Shown: positions 1 through 7,010, numbered from the stretch's first letter. The stretch is DNA of 9,516 nucleotides from Silvanigrellales bacterium (GCA_028285285.1 JANQPW010000714.1:1-9516); one strand, 5' to 3'. The notes: a model not told the origin generated them from the sequence alone. Numbers and translations: made by a program.

Positions 1-83
1 AGTATGAAATGAATCTTTTTGTTCGAGAAGCATGAGTTTTCAAAAAAACTAAACAATTGGGAAAATTGGCCGATAAAGAAAGC

Positions 84-90
84 AGGAGGA
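84..90 (+). promoter_or_regulatory. Ribosome binding site deciding a TTG start
   Basis: AGGAGGA lies 7 nt before the TTG at 98-100. It is close to a full anti-Shine-Dalgarno match at good spacing. The only in-frame ATG upstream (position 32) runs into a TAA after six codons, so TTG 98 is the supported start. The preceding 80 bases are A/T-rich, and I could not find a convincing sigma70 promoter in them. Confidence 0.75.
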
Positions 91-97
91 AAGAAGT

Positions 98-967
98 TTG
101 TCGAAGAGTTTTCTCAAAGGCTGTGTTGAAGAGATAGAAATCTTTAGATTTCTCAAGGCTCGGCTGTTTCTTAAAGAGCTCTTCGCTTGCGCCAAACGAC
201 AGAACCCTTCTTACACGCACGTTGATTTTTCAAGTGATTTAGAGTTGGGATCAGCCAATGCCCACTCCATTATGTCGGGCTCGAGAAAGCTGGGACCGAA
301 AGCCGCGGAAAAAGTAGCGAGGTCTCTCCGACTTTCTGCAAAACAATCAAAATACCTTCTCCTTTTGGTTGAGTATGAAAGAGCAACAAAGGCGGAAGAT
401 TCTGAAAAGGCCTTTGAGGCTTTGATGAAGCTGAAAGCCACCACGCTTCCCAATCAGCTTTCAAAAGATCAACTCGACTTCTTTGCTCACTGGAGCCATG
501 CCGTTATTCTCGAATTGCTTCGCCTTGATGGAGCGAGCGACGAGCCTGAATGGCTCGTGGAGCATCTGCAGTTTCGAGTTGGATTGCCTCAGATAAAAAA
601 AGCACTGCGCCTGCTCAAAGATCTTCGATACATTGAATACTCGGAAGAAAAGCAGAGGCTTTTTCCAACCAATGAGTCCATCTCTACTGGTGATCAGGTC
701 GCAGGTTTTGCGCTTCAAGGTTACCACCAACAAATGATTGAACTCGCGAAGCAGTCGATCCGCAGCGTGCATTTTAAGAGGCGGGAAATCAGTGCCATCA
801 CCGTTGCTGTTCCTTCTTCGTTGCGGGAGGAGTTTCAGAAAGAAATTGTGAAGCTTCGTAAGAGTTTTCTTGAGCGGGCTGATCTTTCAAAAGATGCAAA
901 CGAAATTGTGCAGGTGAATTTCCAACTCTTTCCGGTGGCTGAGATTGCGGAGGCGGACAATGATTGA
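98..967 (+). CDS. TIGR02147 / DUF4423 family protein
   Basis: This is a 289-residue cytoplasmic protein with no signal peptide or membrane segment. It has the layout I associate with the TIGR02147 family: an N-terminal helix-turn-helix-like stretch (about 37-80, with SGSRKLGPKAAEKVARSL), a linker helix, then the DUF4423 region (about 120-281) with HWSHAVILEL at 131-140, RREISAITVAV at 228-238 and the closing QVNFQLFPV at 272-280. Its length is typical of the family. Members occur as paralogues in Fibrobacter and Bdellovibrio-type bacteria. No molecular function is established to my knowledge; a DNA-binding or regulatory role is inferred from the HTH-like N-terminus. It starts with TTG behind a strong ribosome site. 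Its last 8 nt overlap the next lipoprotein gene, suggesting one mRNA and coupled translation. The family call is firm and the function is unknown. Confidence 0.88.
   Translation: MSKSFLKGCVEEIEIFRFLKARLFLKELFACAKRQNPSYTHVDFSSDLELGSANAHSIMSGSRKLGPKAAEKVARSLRLSAKQSKYLLLLVEYERATKAEDSEKAFEALMKLKATTLPNQLSKDQLDFFAHWSHAVILELLRLDGASDEPEWLVEHLQFRVGLPQIKKALRLLKDLRYIEYSEEKQRLFPTNESISTGDQVAGFALQGYHQQMIELAKQSIRSVHFKRREISAITVAVPSSLREEFQKEIVKLRKSFLERADLSKDANEIVQVNFQLFPVAEIAEADND
948..953 (+). promoter_or_regulatory. Ribosome binding site inside the upstream gene
   Basis: CGGAGG lies 6 nt before the ATG at 960-962 and inside the 3' end of the upstream gene. It favours ATG 960 over the in-frame TTG at 945, which the site itself would follow. 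A later in-frame ATG at 978 has only a weaker GGGG at close spacing, but would give a neater signal peptide without the acidic residue at position 3. Confidence 0.6.
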
Positions 968-2018
968 TGTGGGGCACATGTGGAGATTGTTTCATGGGCT
1001 TGGCCTTTTCAGTTCGATGACACTTCTAGCTGGAGGCTGTGGAGTTGAGGTGGGAAACCCAGGGGCCGATGAAGATGAGGCTTCCATCGCAATCCAGTTG
1101 ACATCCGACAACTCAACAGCTGGTCTTGATCTCGTTTCGTCGTTTTCTCTAACCGACTCTTCCAATGCGCTTCCCACGTTTCAAGACTTTCAGCTCGGCA
1201 TACAAGAGATCATTCTTTTCGGAGAAAACCAAGGAAAGAACGTGAAAGCTGTGGTGGTGGGGCTTGATAATTTTGTTTCTATAACCGCAGAGGGGGAAGA
1301 ATTCGTTCCCCAATTTTCTGCGAAGAATGTTCCCGCAGGAACGTACGATGTGCTTCAGGTGCGATTCACATCAACCCAACCCGTCGTGTTCACCAGGCCC
1401 GATGGACGCCGCGAACTCGTTGAGGTCGACTCCGGCTTTTCGGAAGGGTTCTATATCCCGGTGTCTTTGGATTTTACGAGCTCTGAAAGTCAAGAGGTCG
1501 TGGTCACATTGGACCTTGAGAGCTCTCTCACAGCTGATCCGAACAATTCTGATAGGTTTCGATTCAAACCCCGAGGTTCTGCTCATTCCCCTGGGTTTCG
1601 TGTGAAAACTTCAGGTCAAACCTCTTTGGAAGGAGCTGTGGTTGCCTGTGCCTACGCCCATTCACTCGAGGCAGATCCCAGGGCGCCGCGCTCTTTTCCC
1701 AAAGGAGATTCAAAGCCGCCACCTGTTTCCGATGGGTCTGGCGAAATTCGACCAAGGCCGATCTTTGCCAATCGAGATGAGATCGAGAGAGACGAAACTT
1801 TCGACTGCCCCAACGCCTTTGCCCGCAGCCGAGTTCGGCAAGGCGAATATGTGTTTAAGAACTTGAAGCCGGGAATCTACGAGATTCGGGTCTTTTCTTC
1901 AGATGGAAGCTATGTGGACGTGGAGGAACCTTTGAAGATTAGGCCCAAGCCGGGGCGCTCCAAAAAGCAGCGCTTGCGACAGTTTCGGGAGGTTCCCTCA
2001 ACAACCGATTCCTTGTGA
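960..2018 (+). CDS. GNPG-type lipoprotein, DUF4382-like plus regulatory-like domain
   Basis: This is a 352-residue predicted lipoprotein. The hydrophobic segment at about 8-26 ends in LLAGGC, with Cys27 as the lipidated residue, followed directly by GVEVGNPG. That motif recurs at the mature N-terminus of many deltaproteobacterial and Bdellovibrio lipoproteins. Residues about 72-205 resemble DUF4382: a strand-rich start, a VGLDNFVSI-type strand, then VPAGTYDVLQVRF at 124-136. Residues about 221-330 look like a carboxypeptidase-regulatory/SpaA-type beta sandwich, opening with LEGAVV and closing with GEYVFKNLKPGIYEIRV at 295-311. It is interrupted by a Pro/Arg-rich insert at about 235-285. The C-terminal tail is basic. 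The gene is translationally coupled to the DUF4423 protein, so a shared role is likely, probably surface-associated. Substrate and partner are unknown. The start could be 978 rather than 960. Confidence 0.8.
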   Translation: MIDVGHMWRLFHGLGLFSSMTLLAGGCGVEVGNPGADEDEASIAIQLTSDNSTAGLDLVSSFSLTDSSNALPTFQDFQLGIQEIILFGENQGKNVKAVVVGLDNFVSITAEGEEFVPQFSAKNVPAGTYDVLQVRFTSTQPVVFTRPDGRRELVEVDSGFSEGFYIPVSLDFTSSESQEVVVTLDLESSLTADPNNSDRFRFKPRGSAHSPGFRVKTSGQTSLEGAVVACAYAHSLEADPRAPRSFPKGDSKPPPVSDGSGEIRPRPIFANRDEIERDETFDCPNAFARSRVRQGEYVFKNLKPGIYEIRVFSSDGSYVDVEEPLKIRPKPGRSKKQRLRQFREVPSTTDSL

Positions 2019-2035
2019 CGGCTGCCTTTCGTTCA

Positions 2036-2905
2036 TCAGTTTGATGATCCAATAGCTGTGGCTCCCGCAATGCCCGCGCAAATCAGGGCAAGGAGAAAGT
2101 ACGGAGAAGGGCCCGGGGAAGTGTCTTCACCGCTGCCAAGTGAGTAGTCGAAGGGATCTTCATCGTCTGTGCCAAAGATGTCTCCAAAAAGGGATGCTTT
2201 CTGGATTTCAATTGTGATTTCGGGTTTTGGAGATTGCAGAAAACTGCGAAAATTGAGCAGGCCGTTACGGGCGTCTTCGATCAGGTCTTTATGGACGGTG
2301 ATTGTGTCCAGAAGCTGCACTTTCTGGGGGCCATATCCGGGTTCAATGACCAAGTTGGACTGCGGGGTGACGGAGAGGGAAAAAGGAAGCATGGATCCCA
2401 ATTCGACCTGCCGGCTCTTTGTGGGGTCAACCAAAGGATAGAGAACTCCGGTGGCAAAGGGCTTTGTTTTTCCTCGTTCTTTTGCTTGGGCCTCGGCCTT
2501 GTGATAGTCTCCGATCTCGTGAAATGCCCCTCTGTATTTTTGACCGTCGATATCAATCTCTGCGACCAAGTCTGTTTGGCTCCATTCAATAGAGCGGATG
2601 GCCCGCATCGCCCTTTCAGGAAGTTGCTCGAATTGCCGTTGCAATTCGGGCGACCATGCAAACTCTTGATCTGGAAGGCTGCTCGGCAAATCGCCCGGTG
2701 CCCCCGAAGTCAGTGGACCACTGAGCCCCAGAACCACGGCGATCAGAGAAGTTGTCATCAGAGTGTTTGTGATGAAGTCTTTCGGTTGGGATGCTAAGTG
2801 TCCAGAGTTTCGCATCTCTTCGGGTTGATGAGAAGAGAGAGTACAAGAAACAGACAGAAGCCCACTCATGATAATTGCAAGTGATTGCAGAAAAATACGA
2901 TACAT
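2036..2905 (-). CDS. Unrecognised lipoprotein with extra hydrophobic segments
   Basis: This is a 289-residue protein that I do not recognise. ATG 2905 is chosen because GAGGAA (2909-2914 on the plus strand) precedes it; a GTG at 2935 would add ten residues but has a poorer ribosome site. The N-terminus MYRIFLQSLAIIMSGLLSVSC fits a lipoprotein signal with Cys21, although Ser at -3 is not the usual residue. A second hydrophobic stretch follows at about 46-66 (TLMTTSLIAVVLGLSG), and a third sits at the extreme C-terminus (about 269-286), after an acidic and Pro/Gly-rich linker (DEDPFDY, PGPSP). The middle, about 78-240, is soluble and mixed alpha/beta. The C-terminal segment lacks the basic tail of sorting signals. 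It is divergent from the sugar dehydrogenase gene, with about 110 nt between starts. An alternative start at residue 31 would make the second segment the signal peptide. Confidence 0.7.
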   Translation of the reverse strand: MYRIFLQSLAIIMSGLLSVSCTLSSHQPEEMRNSGHLASQPKDFITNTLMTTSLIAVVLGLSGPLTSGAPGDLPSSLPDQEFAWSPELQRQFEQLPERAMRAIRSIEWSQTDLVAEIDIDGQKYRGAFHEIGDYHKAEAQAKERGKTKPFATGVLYPLVDPTKSRQVELGSMLPFSLSVTPQSNLVIEPGYGPQKVQLLDTITVHKDLIEDARNGLLNFRSFLQSPKPEITIEIQKASLFGDIFGTDDEDPFDYSLGSGEDTSPGPSPYFLLALICAGIAGATAIGSSN

Positions 2906-3016
2906 TCGTTCCTCAAAGTGCCAAAGCTGGCTCACTCATTTACCCTTTGTGTTGCTTTACGCAGAAACTGTGCCAGGTTGCTGTAGTGGAAGTGTTGAGC
3001 TGAGAAAGGATGAGTC

Positions 3017-4183
3017 ATGAGAAATGTGGGAATCTCGGTGGCCTTGAAAGTTGGATTTGCTATTGGAGTTGTCGGTCAGGGAGTGGCTTGGAGTGCCCCA
3101 GCGTGGCAAGACATCTCAAAGAAGGCTCAGCTCAACAAAAACACGCTTGAGGTTTTTTCCAAAACCTTCGACTCGCCCTGGTCGGTTGAACCTGTTTCGA
3201 AGACCTTTGCGCTTGTGTCGCAAAAAGGTGGAGAGATTTTTCTTGTGGATCTCGTGGCTGGAAAGTCGCGGTTACTTGCTGAGATCACTGAGTCGCAGAT
3301 TCGTGGTCAAGGAGGTTTGCTTGACCTGGCTGTGGAGCGCGAGTCTCCCAGTGGGGAGGTGAAGCGGGTTTTTGCTGTGGGCGTCGTTCGAGAAAAGAGA
3401 GAGTTCACCGTCGCGCTATGGGCGGCAAACGGGTCGGGTCTTTCACACAAGAAAAAAAGTCAGCTCCGTTTCAAGAAAATTTTCACGGCTCGGGCCCACG
3501 GAGCGGGTGGTCGTCATTTTGGCAGCCGAATTGCCCTGGCGCCAGGAAACAAACTTTTTCTGTCAATTGGAGATCGTGGCCAACGACAAGAGGCACAGAA
3601 TCTCAACAACCACATAGGAACAATTCTTCGGTTGAACCGAGATGGCACCGTGCCTCAAGACAACCCCTTTGTTGGGCAAGCTAAAGCACAGCCGGAGATT
3701 TGGAGCTTTGGTCATCGCAATCCGCAGGGGTTGTGGTGGGATCAGAGAAACAAAAAGCTGTGGTCAAATGAGCATGGTCCTCAGGGTGGTGACGAGATCA
3801 ATGGGATATTGAAGGGTAAGAACTATGGTTGGCCAAAAGTCACGCACGGTGAAGAGTATGGTGGAGGACATATTGCTCCCAAAAAAAGGGCCGGATTCGA
3901 AGATCCCCTTTATGCATTTGTGCCTTCCATTGCTCCCTCTGCATTGGTTCGGTTGGGAAGTCAGTTTGGCAGTGCTTGGAATGGGAGCTTCCTTTCAACA
4001 GCGTTGGTTTTGCAACATGTGAACCGTCTTTTTCGTTCGGGCGGTGGTTCGTGGAAGGAGGAACGCCTGTTGGGGTCTCTTCAAGAACGATTTCGAGATG
4101 TCCAAGTCTCCACTCAAGGGGATCTTTACTTTGTGACAGATGCAGGCAGCCTCATGCGCATGCGATCTTCAAGTTCGGATTGA
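3017..4183 (+). CDS. PQQ-dependent sugar dehydrogenase (sGDH/YliI family)
   Basis: This is a 388-residue exported quinoprotein of the glucose/sorbosone dehydrogenase family. These are six-bladed propellers that bind PQQ and calcium and oxidise aldose sugars in the periplasm. Residues 1-27 form a signal peptide ending near AWSA. Family motifs appear in order: RGQGGLLDLAV (96-106), GRHFGSRIAL (165-174) with His167 at the place of the general base, LSIGDRG (182-188), the PQQ-contacting GHRNPQGLWWD (232-242), NEHGPQGGDEIN (251-262) matching the calcium/PQQ loop, KNYGWP (268-273), and DVQVSTQGDLYFVTD (361-375) in the last blade. The length matches YliI-type enzymes. ATG 3017 follows GAAAGGA at 7 nt. 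The natural electron acceptor and sugar cannot be told from sequence. No PQQ synthesis genes are in the window. Confidence 0.92.
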   Translation: MRNVGISVALKVGFAIGVVGQGVAWSAPAWQDISKKAQLNKNTLEVFSKTFDSPWSVEPVSKTFALVSQKGGEIFLVDLVAGKSRLLAEITESQIRGQGGLLDLAVERESPSGEVKRVFAVGVVREKREFTVALWAANGSGLSHKKKSQLRFKKIFTARAHGAGGRHFGSRIALAPGNKLFLSIGDRGQRQEAQNLNNHIGTILRLNRDGTVPQDNPFVGQAKAQPEIWSFGHRNPQGLWWDQRNKKLWSNEHGPQGGDEINGILKGKNYGWPKVTHGEEYGGGHIAPKKRAGFEDPLYAFVPSIAPSALVRLGSQFGSAWNGSFLSTALVLQHVNRLFRSGGGSWKEERLLGSLQERFRDVQVSTQGDLYFVTDAGSLMRMRSSSSD

Positions 4184-4197
4184 AATTGAGCTCAATT
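4184..4197. repeat. 14-bp perfect palindrome after the dehydrogenase stop
   Basis: AATTGAGCTCAATT is a gapless perfect palindrome that starts on the base after the stop codon, 46 nt before the DUF1428 gene. With no loop and no T-run it is not a terminator. It has the symmetry of a dimeric regulator's operator, but there is no second copy nearby and no direct evidence of function. Confidence 0.4.
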
Positions 4198-4242
4198 CTG
4201 AAGTGTGGGAAAATCTGAGGCCTGCGATCAGGAGAGTGATGA

Positions 4243-4596
4243 ATGACATACATCGATGGTTTTGTTTCAGCCGTTCCCACAAAAAACAAAGAAAAGTACT
4301 TGGAACACAGTCGAATTTGCTTTGAAGTTTGCAAGGAGTTTGGAGCTCTACGTGGTTCCGATTGTTGGGGGGAGGATGTGCCTGAAGGAAAGGTCACTTC
4401 TTTCCCTTCCGCTGTGAAGAAAAAAGACGATGAGACCATTGTCTTCTCGTGGGTGGAGTGGCCTTCAAAAGAGGTGCGCGACGAGGGCATGAGAAAGTTC
4501 ATGCGCGATGAGCGTGTGAGCGAGGAAAAAAACCCCATGCCCTTCGATGGTCAGAGGCTGATCTTTGGCTGTTTTGAAAAGTTTGATTGGGAATAA
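4243..4596 (+). CDS. DUF1428 (YbaA-like) protein
   Basis: This is a 117-residue small cytoplasmic protein of the DUF1428 family (E. coli YbaA is the same length). Landmarks are the opening MTYIDGFVSAVP, CWGEDVPEGKVTSFPSAV (41-58), TIVFSWVEWPSKEVRDEG (65-82) and the closing MPFDGQRLIFGCFE (99-112). The fold is a dimeric alpha/beta (ferredoxin-like) barrel. No biochemical role is established for the family. AGGAGA lies 7 nt before the ATG. The gene begins 59 nt after the dehydrogenase stop on the same strand, with no terminator between, so co-transcription is plausible but unproven. It converges on the cytochrome gene. Confidence 0.93.
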   Translation: MTYIDGFVSAVPTKNKEKYLEHSRICFEVCKEFGALRGSDCWGEDVPEGKVTSFPSAVKKKDDETIVFSWVEWPSKEVRDEGMRKFMRDERVSEEKNPMPFDGQRLIFGCFEKFDWE

Positions 4597-4612
4597 AAAG
4601 GCTGATTCAGCC
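4595..4612 (-). terminator. Intrinsic terminator of the di-haem cytochrome gene
   Basis: Read on the minus strand, GGCTG-AAT-CAGCC (4612-4600) is followed at once by TTTTT (4599-4595). It lies 20 nt beyond the cytochrome stop codon. The stem is only 5 bp but GC-rich with a tight loop. The U-tract overlaps the TAA of the converging DUF1428 gene. On the plus strand no T-run follows, so termination is one-way. Confidence 0.6.
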
Positions 4613-4632
4613 GGGCGCTAAACCGACCTCTT

Positions 4633-6003
4633 CTAAAGGGTCTTGAGGTATTCCAGAATTTTCCTCCGATTCTCCACAGAGATTTGATCAACAAACTCAT
4701 GTCCTGCGTTGGAAGCGCCTGGTTGAGAAGAGTCTTGAACACGCCTTTTTTGAAAATAGTAGGGCAGTTGTGCCAGCACTTCGTTGTCCGTCTCTATTCG
4801 AACGCCGACATTTTCAAGATCATACTCATCGGCTTCGGTGATCATCCACTGGGTTGGTCGAGGTTCCAGCAGCAGAAGGTGTGAAAGTGTGGGCACTGAA
4901 CCATTGTGAAAGTAGGGAGCGGTTGCCCACACACCGCGAAGCACAGGTGGTAGGTAACCGTTGCCGCTATCGCTCCTTCCCTCCGTTTCGCCAAAGTAAC
5001 CCAGCCAACCTTCATTGTAGTAGGTTTTGAACTCAGTGGTCATGCCATTGGTGCGGAGGGTGTCTGTTCCCACCAAGAGTGGCTCCGTCATGGCGTTTTG
5101 AACCTCTCCGTTGTTGTAGGTTCCATGGCAAGAGGCGCAATTCTCATTGAACAGGGTTCGACCCTCGCTCGCAACACTCTCATCAATTGCTCTCGGATAG
5201 GCAGGCGGTTCCAGAGTTTGCAGGTAGTCGAAGATTGCAACAAAATCGTCTTCCCAGGAGCGGATCAGTTCACCGCTAAAGGGGGGAGTGAGTGTGAATT
5301 GCATCAAGGCTCGCGGGGTCGCCTGTGCAAAGCCATCAACGTAGAAGTGTGTTTTCTGGCTGAGGTTCCAGAGGGCGGGAGGATCGAGTTCGCCTGCAAA
5401 GAACCCGCCCATGTCGACCGGGTTCTCCATTAGGTCGAGATTGGGTGTGCGGAAGCTCAGGAATTGGGCTGAGAAGTCAAAAGCAAAGGTGGTGCCGCTG
5501 GTGTGTTGAAAGGGGCTATCGAGGGTGACAGGCCTTTCTAGGGTTTCGCCTCTTTGCAAGGCTTCTAAAATGGTGAGATCTTCTTGCAGGCTCACCATGT
5601 TCAGGCGATTGCTTCCCAACCCAATGATGCCAGGGCTTGAGCCCACCTGGCCGCCATGACAAAGAAGGCAGTTGAAGGCACCGACGGCTTCGTCGTTTCC
5701 CGTGAATCCAAGCGGAAAGCCGCCATTTTCATAGGGTGCGGTCGCAAATCCGTAGCGTTTTTTGATCATTTCCCATCGGTCTTCTGGCGAAAGACGGGAG
5801 GCCTGCTCTCTGAGCTCTGGTTCCCAGGCCATCCACACAGACTTGAACACCTCCAGCGGAAGTGTTGGCGGGTTGTACTGACGGTTTTTGAGGAGCTGCA
5901 GACCCGGGTGCTCTTGGCCTTGCGCGGTTTCTCCAAGCCCCAACAAGGCCGTGAGAACTGTGGACAGGATTGTGAGTGTGAACAACATTGGGAAAAGTGT
6001 CAT
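4633..6003 (-). CDS. Di-haem c-type cytochrome, RoxA/peroxidase-like
   Basis: This is a 456-residue periplasmic protein with two haem c sites, CLLCH (112-116) and CASCH (289-293), and no other cysteines. Residues 1-29 form a hydrophobic signal that is unusual in having no basic residue before the core. Downstream motifs are LDPPALWNLSQKTHFYVDGF (206-225), GYLPPVLRGVWATAPYFHNG (349-368) and a closing GHEF...YLKTL (434-456). These match the RoxA-like and di-haem cytochrome c peroxidase-like group. RoxA is a rubber-cleaving dioxygenase of clearly greater length, so this shorter relative should not be assumed to cleave polyisoprene; electron transfer or peroxide reduction is as likely. ATG 6003 is preceded by GGGAG at about 10 nt; the Met at residue 6 lacks a ribosome site. 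It converges on DUF1428 and the sugar dehydrogenase, a possible electron donor. Confidence 0.87.
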   Translation of the reverse strand: MTLFPMLFTLTILSTVLTALLGLGETAQGQEHPGLQLLKNRQYNPPTLPLEVFKSVWMAWEPELREQASRLSPEDRWEMIKKRYGFATAPYENGGFPLGFTGNDEAVGAFNCLLCHGGQVGSSPGIIGLGSNRLNMVSLQEDLTILEALQRGETLERPVTLDSPFQHTSGTTFAFDFSAQFLSFRTPNLDLMENPVDMGGFFAGELDPPALWNLSQKTHFYVDGFAQATPRALMQFTLTPPFSGELIRSWEDDFVAIFDYLQTLEPPAYPRAIDESVASEGRTLFNENCASCHGTYNNGEVQNAMTEPLLVGTDTLRTNGMTTEFKTYYNEGWLGYFGETEGRSDSGNGYLPPVLRGVWATAPYFHNGSVPTLSHLLLLEPRPTQWMITEADEYDLENVGVRIETDNEVLAQLPYYFQKRRVQDSSQPGASNAGHEFVDQISVENRRKILEYLKTL

Positions 6004-6169
6004 TTGTGGGCGTCTCCCTTGGGGAACTTGCTGTGAGAAGGGGGGAGTCTGCCCAAAGCAACAGCCTCAGGCAAGCAGAAAATGATCTCGTAAGATTCAA
6101 ACTGTTGTGAGACATGCTGAGTTCGAATAAAGAGTGAATTGCTTGTGAAACTGAGAAAGGGGTTTTTTA
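6004..6169. other. Divergent intergenic region
   Basis: These 166 bases separate the starts of the cytochrome and the small lipoprotein and must hold promoters for both. The best plus-strand candidate is weak: TTGTGA (6105-6110), 17 nt, TAAAGA (6128-6133). I found no good minus-strand promoter and no gene. Confidence 0.3.
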
Positions 6170-6640
6170 ATGGCATTCAAAAACGTAACACAGTTGTTCT
6201 TTTCTTTTGCTTTTTCTTTGTCTTTTGTCTCGAGTTGTGGCTTTTCAAGCCATTCGCAAGACTTGGCTGGAAGCGAAGATTTGTCTCGGACAACTCCTCG
6301 CAATCCGGGTTTTGATGAAGACCAGGTTCTTCGCTTCAGCTGCGTGGGAACTGAGCCCTTTTGGAGTCTTGGCCTCGATGATTCCCAAAGAAACCTTGTT
6401 TTTGCCACTCCAGGTGGAAACGAACGCAACCTGCGAATCGTTCAAAGTGGTGCCATGTTGGGTCGGCAGATCGCCTTTGCTCAGGGCGTGATTCTTTCAG
6501 AGGGCCAGCGAACGGCGACCTTGTCGATTTTGGGTGAGTCATGTTCTGATGGCATGAGCGACTTCACATACAGTCACACTGGTGTGCTGTTTATCGACAA
6601 TCGGTTTTTTCATGGTTGCTGCGGTCGTCGGTCTGAGTGA
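6170..6640 (+). CDS. Small lipoprotein, COG3650-type domain
   Basis: This is a 156-residue predicted lipoprotein. A Lys4 n-region and a Phe/Ser-rich core lead to FVSSC, a good lipobox with Cys23 lipidated. A Ser/Asp-rich linker follows, then FSCVGTEPFWSLGL (56-69), CSDGMSDFTYSH (125-136) and GCC (149-151) near the end. This order (Cys-x-Gly-x-Glu-Pro-Phe-Trp, then C-S-D-G-M-S-D, then GC) is the pattern of the uncharacterised COG3650-type envelope proteins, in which the separated cysteines could form a disulfide. Function is unknown. A purine-rich AAAGGGG lies about 8 nt before the ATG. It ends 4 nt from the converging membrane-protein gene with no terminator visible. Confidence 0.8.
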   Translation: MAFKNVTQLFFSFAFSLSFVSSCGFSSHSQDLAGSEDLSRTTPRNPGFDEDQVLRFSCVGTEPFWSLGLDDSQRNLVFATPGGNERNLRIVQSGAMLGRQIAFAQGVILSEGQRTATLSILGESCSDGMSDFTYSHTGVLFIDNRFFHGCCGRRSE

Positions 6641-6644
6641 GGCC

Positions 6645-7010
6645 TCACGTTCGTGAGCGGATCAACCTGCGTTCAAAAATGATTTTCTCTCCCGATTCCC
6701 CACCAATAGCGCAAAGCCAAGCTGCCCCCACAAGAATGGGATTTGTGTTCCAGTAGGCTAAGGTGGCCAGCATGGCCACAAGAAGTCGGGGCGCAAATAT
6801 CCAGCCGAGCCACCACAGAACGCCGCCAAAGGGGATTGACGAAAAGAGGAGCGTGAGCCTGGGAAACAGGGCAAGAAAGAGCAGAAGCCAAAAGCCATGG
6901 ACGCTCCAGTAATCTGTCGTTCCGAGCTTTTGGCCGAACAGATCGGTTGCGATCAGTGCAACAATGGTTGCGACTCCGGCGACAAACACAATTCTCACGA
7001 GCAATCCCAT
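6645..7010 (-). CDS. Small integral membrane protein, unknown function
   Basis: This is a 121-residue very hydrophobic protein. Segments are at about 4-22, 38-57, 62-86 (probably one long or two short helices) and 90-104, with a basic tail (ERRLIRSR). The stretch PFGGVLWWLGWIFAPRLLVA (60-79), followed by NTNP and GGESGEK (103-109), looks like a conserved small membrane protein seen in several proteobacterial groups, to which I cannot attach a name or function. GGAGGG sits about 4 nt before the ATG, supporting the start. It is a single-gene unit: convergent with the small lipoprotein and divergent from the TPR gene. Confidence 0.78.
   Translation of the reverse strand: MGLLVRIVFVAGVATIVALIATDLFGQKLGTTDYWSVHGFWLLLFLALFPRLTLLFSSIPFGGVLWWLGWIFAPRLLVAMLATLAYWNTNPILVGAAWLCAIGGESGEKIIFERRLIRSRT

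Noticed and set aside
1..97. Promoter for the DUF4423 gene
   Set aside because: The region is A/T-rich, but I found no -35/-10 pair with acceptable spacing; the promoter may also lie before the window.
2033..2047. Inverted repeat TCATCA-GTT-TGATGA between two convergent genes, as a terminator
   Set aside because: The stem is A/T-rich and no T-run follows on either strand; it also overlaps a stop codon, so it is probably chance.
2234..2797. Plus-strand open frame of 187 codons opposite the minus-strand lipoprotein
   Set aside because: It is an antisense shadow without a ribosome site or recognisable motifs; the minus-strand frame has a ribosome site, signal peptide and sensible composition.
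5098..5433. Plus-strand open frame of 111 codons
   Set aside because: It lies wholly opposite the second haem region of the cytochrome, has no ribosome site and resembles no family.
6644..6657. CTCAC-GTTC-GTGAG hairpin at the convergent ends of the small lipoprotein and membrane-protein genes
   Set aside because: Only a 5-bp stem with no T-run on either strand; not supportable as a terminator.
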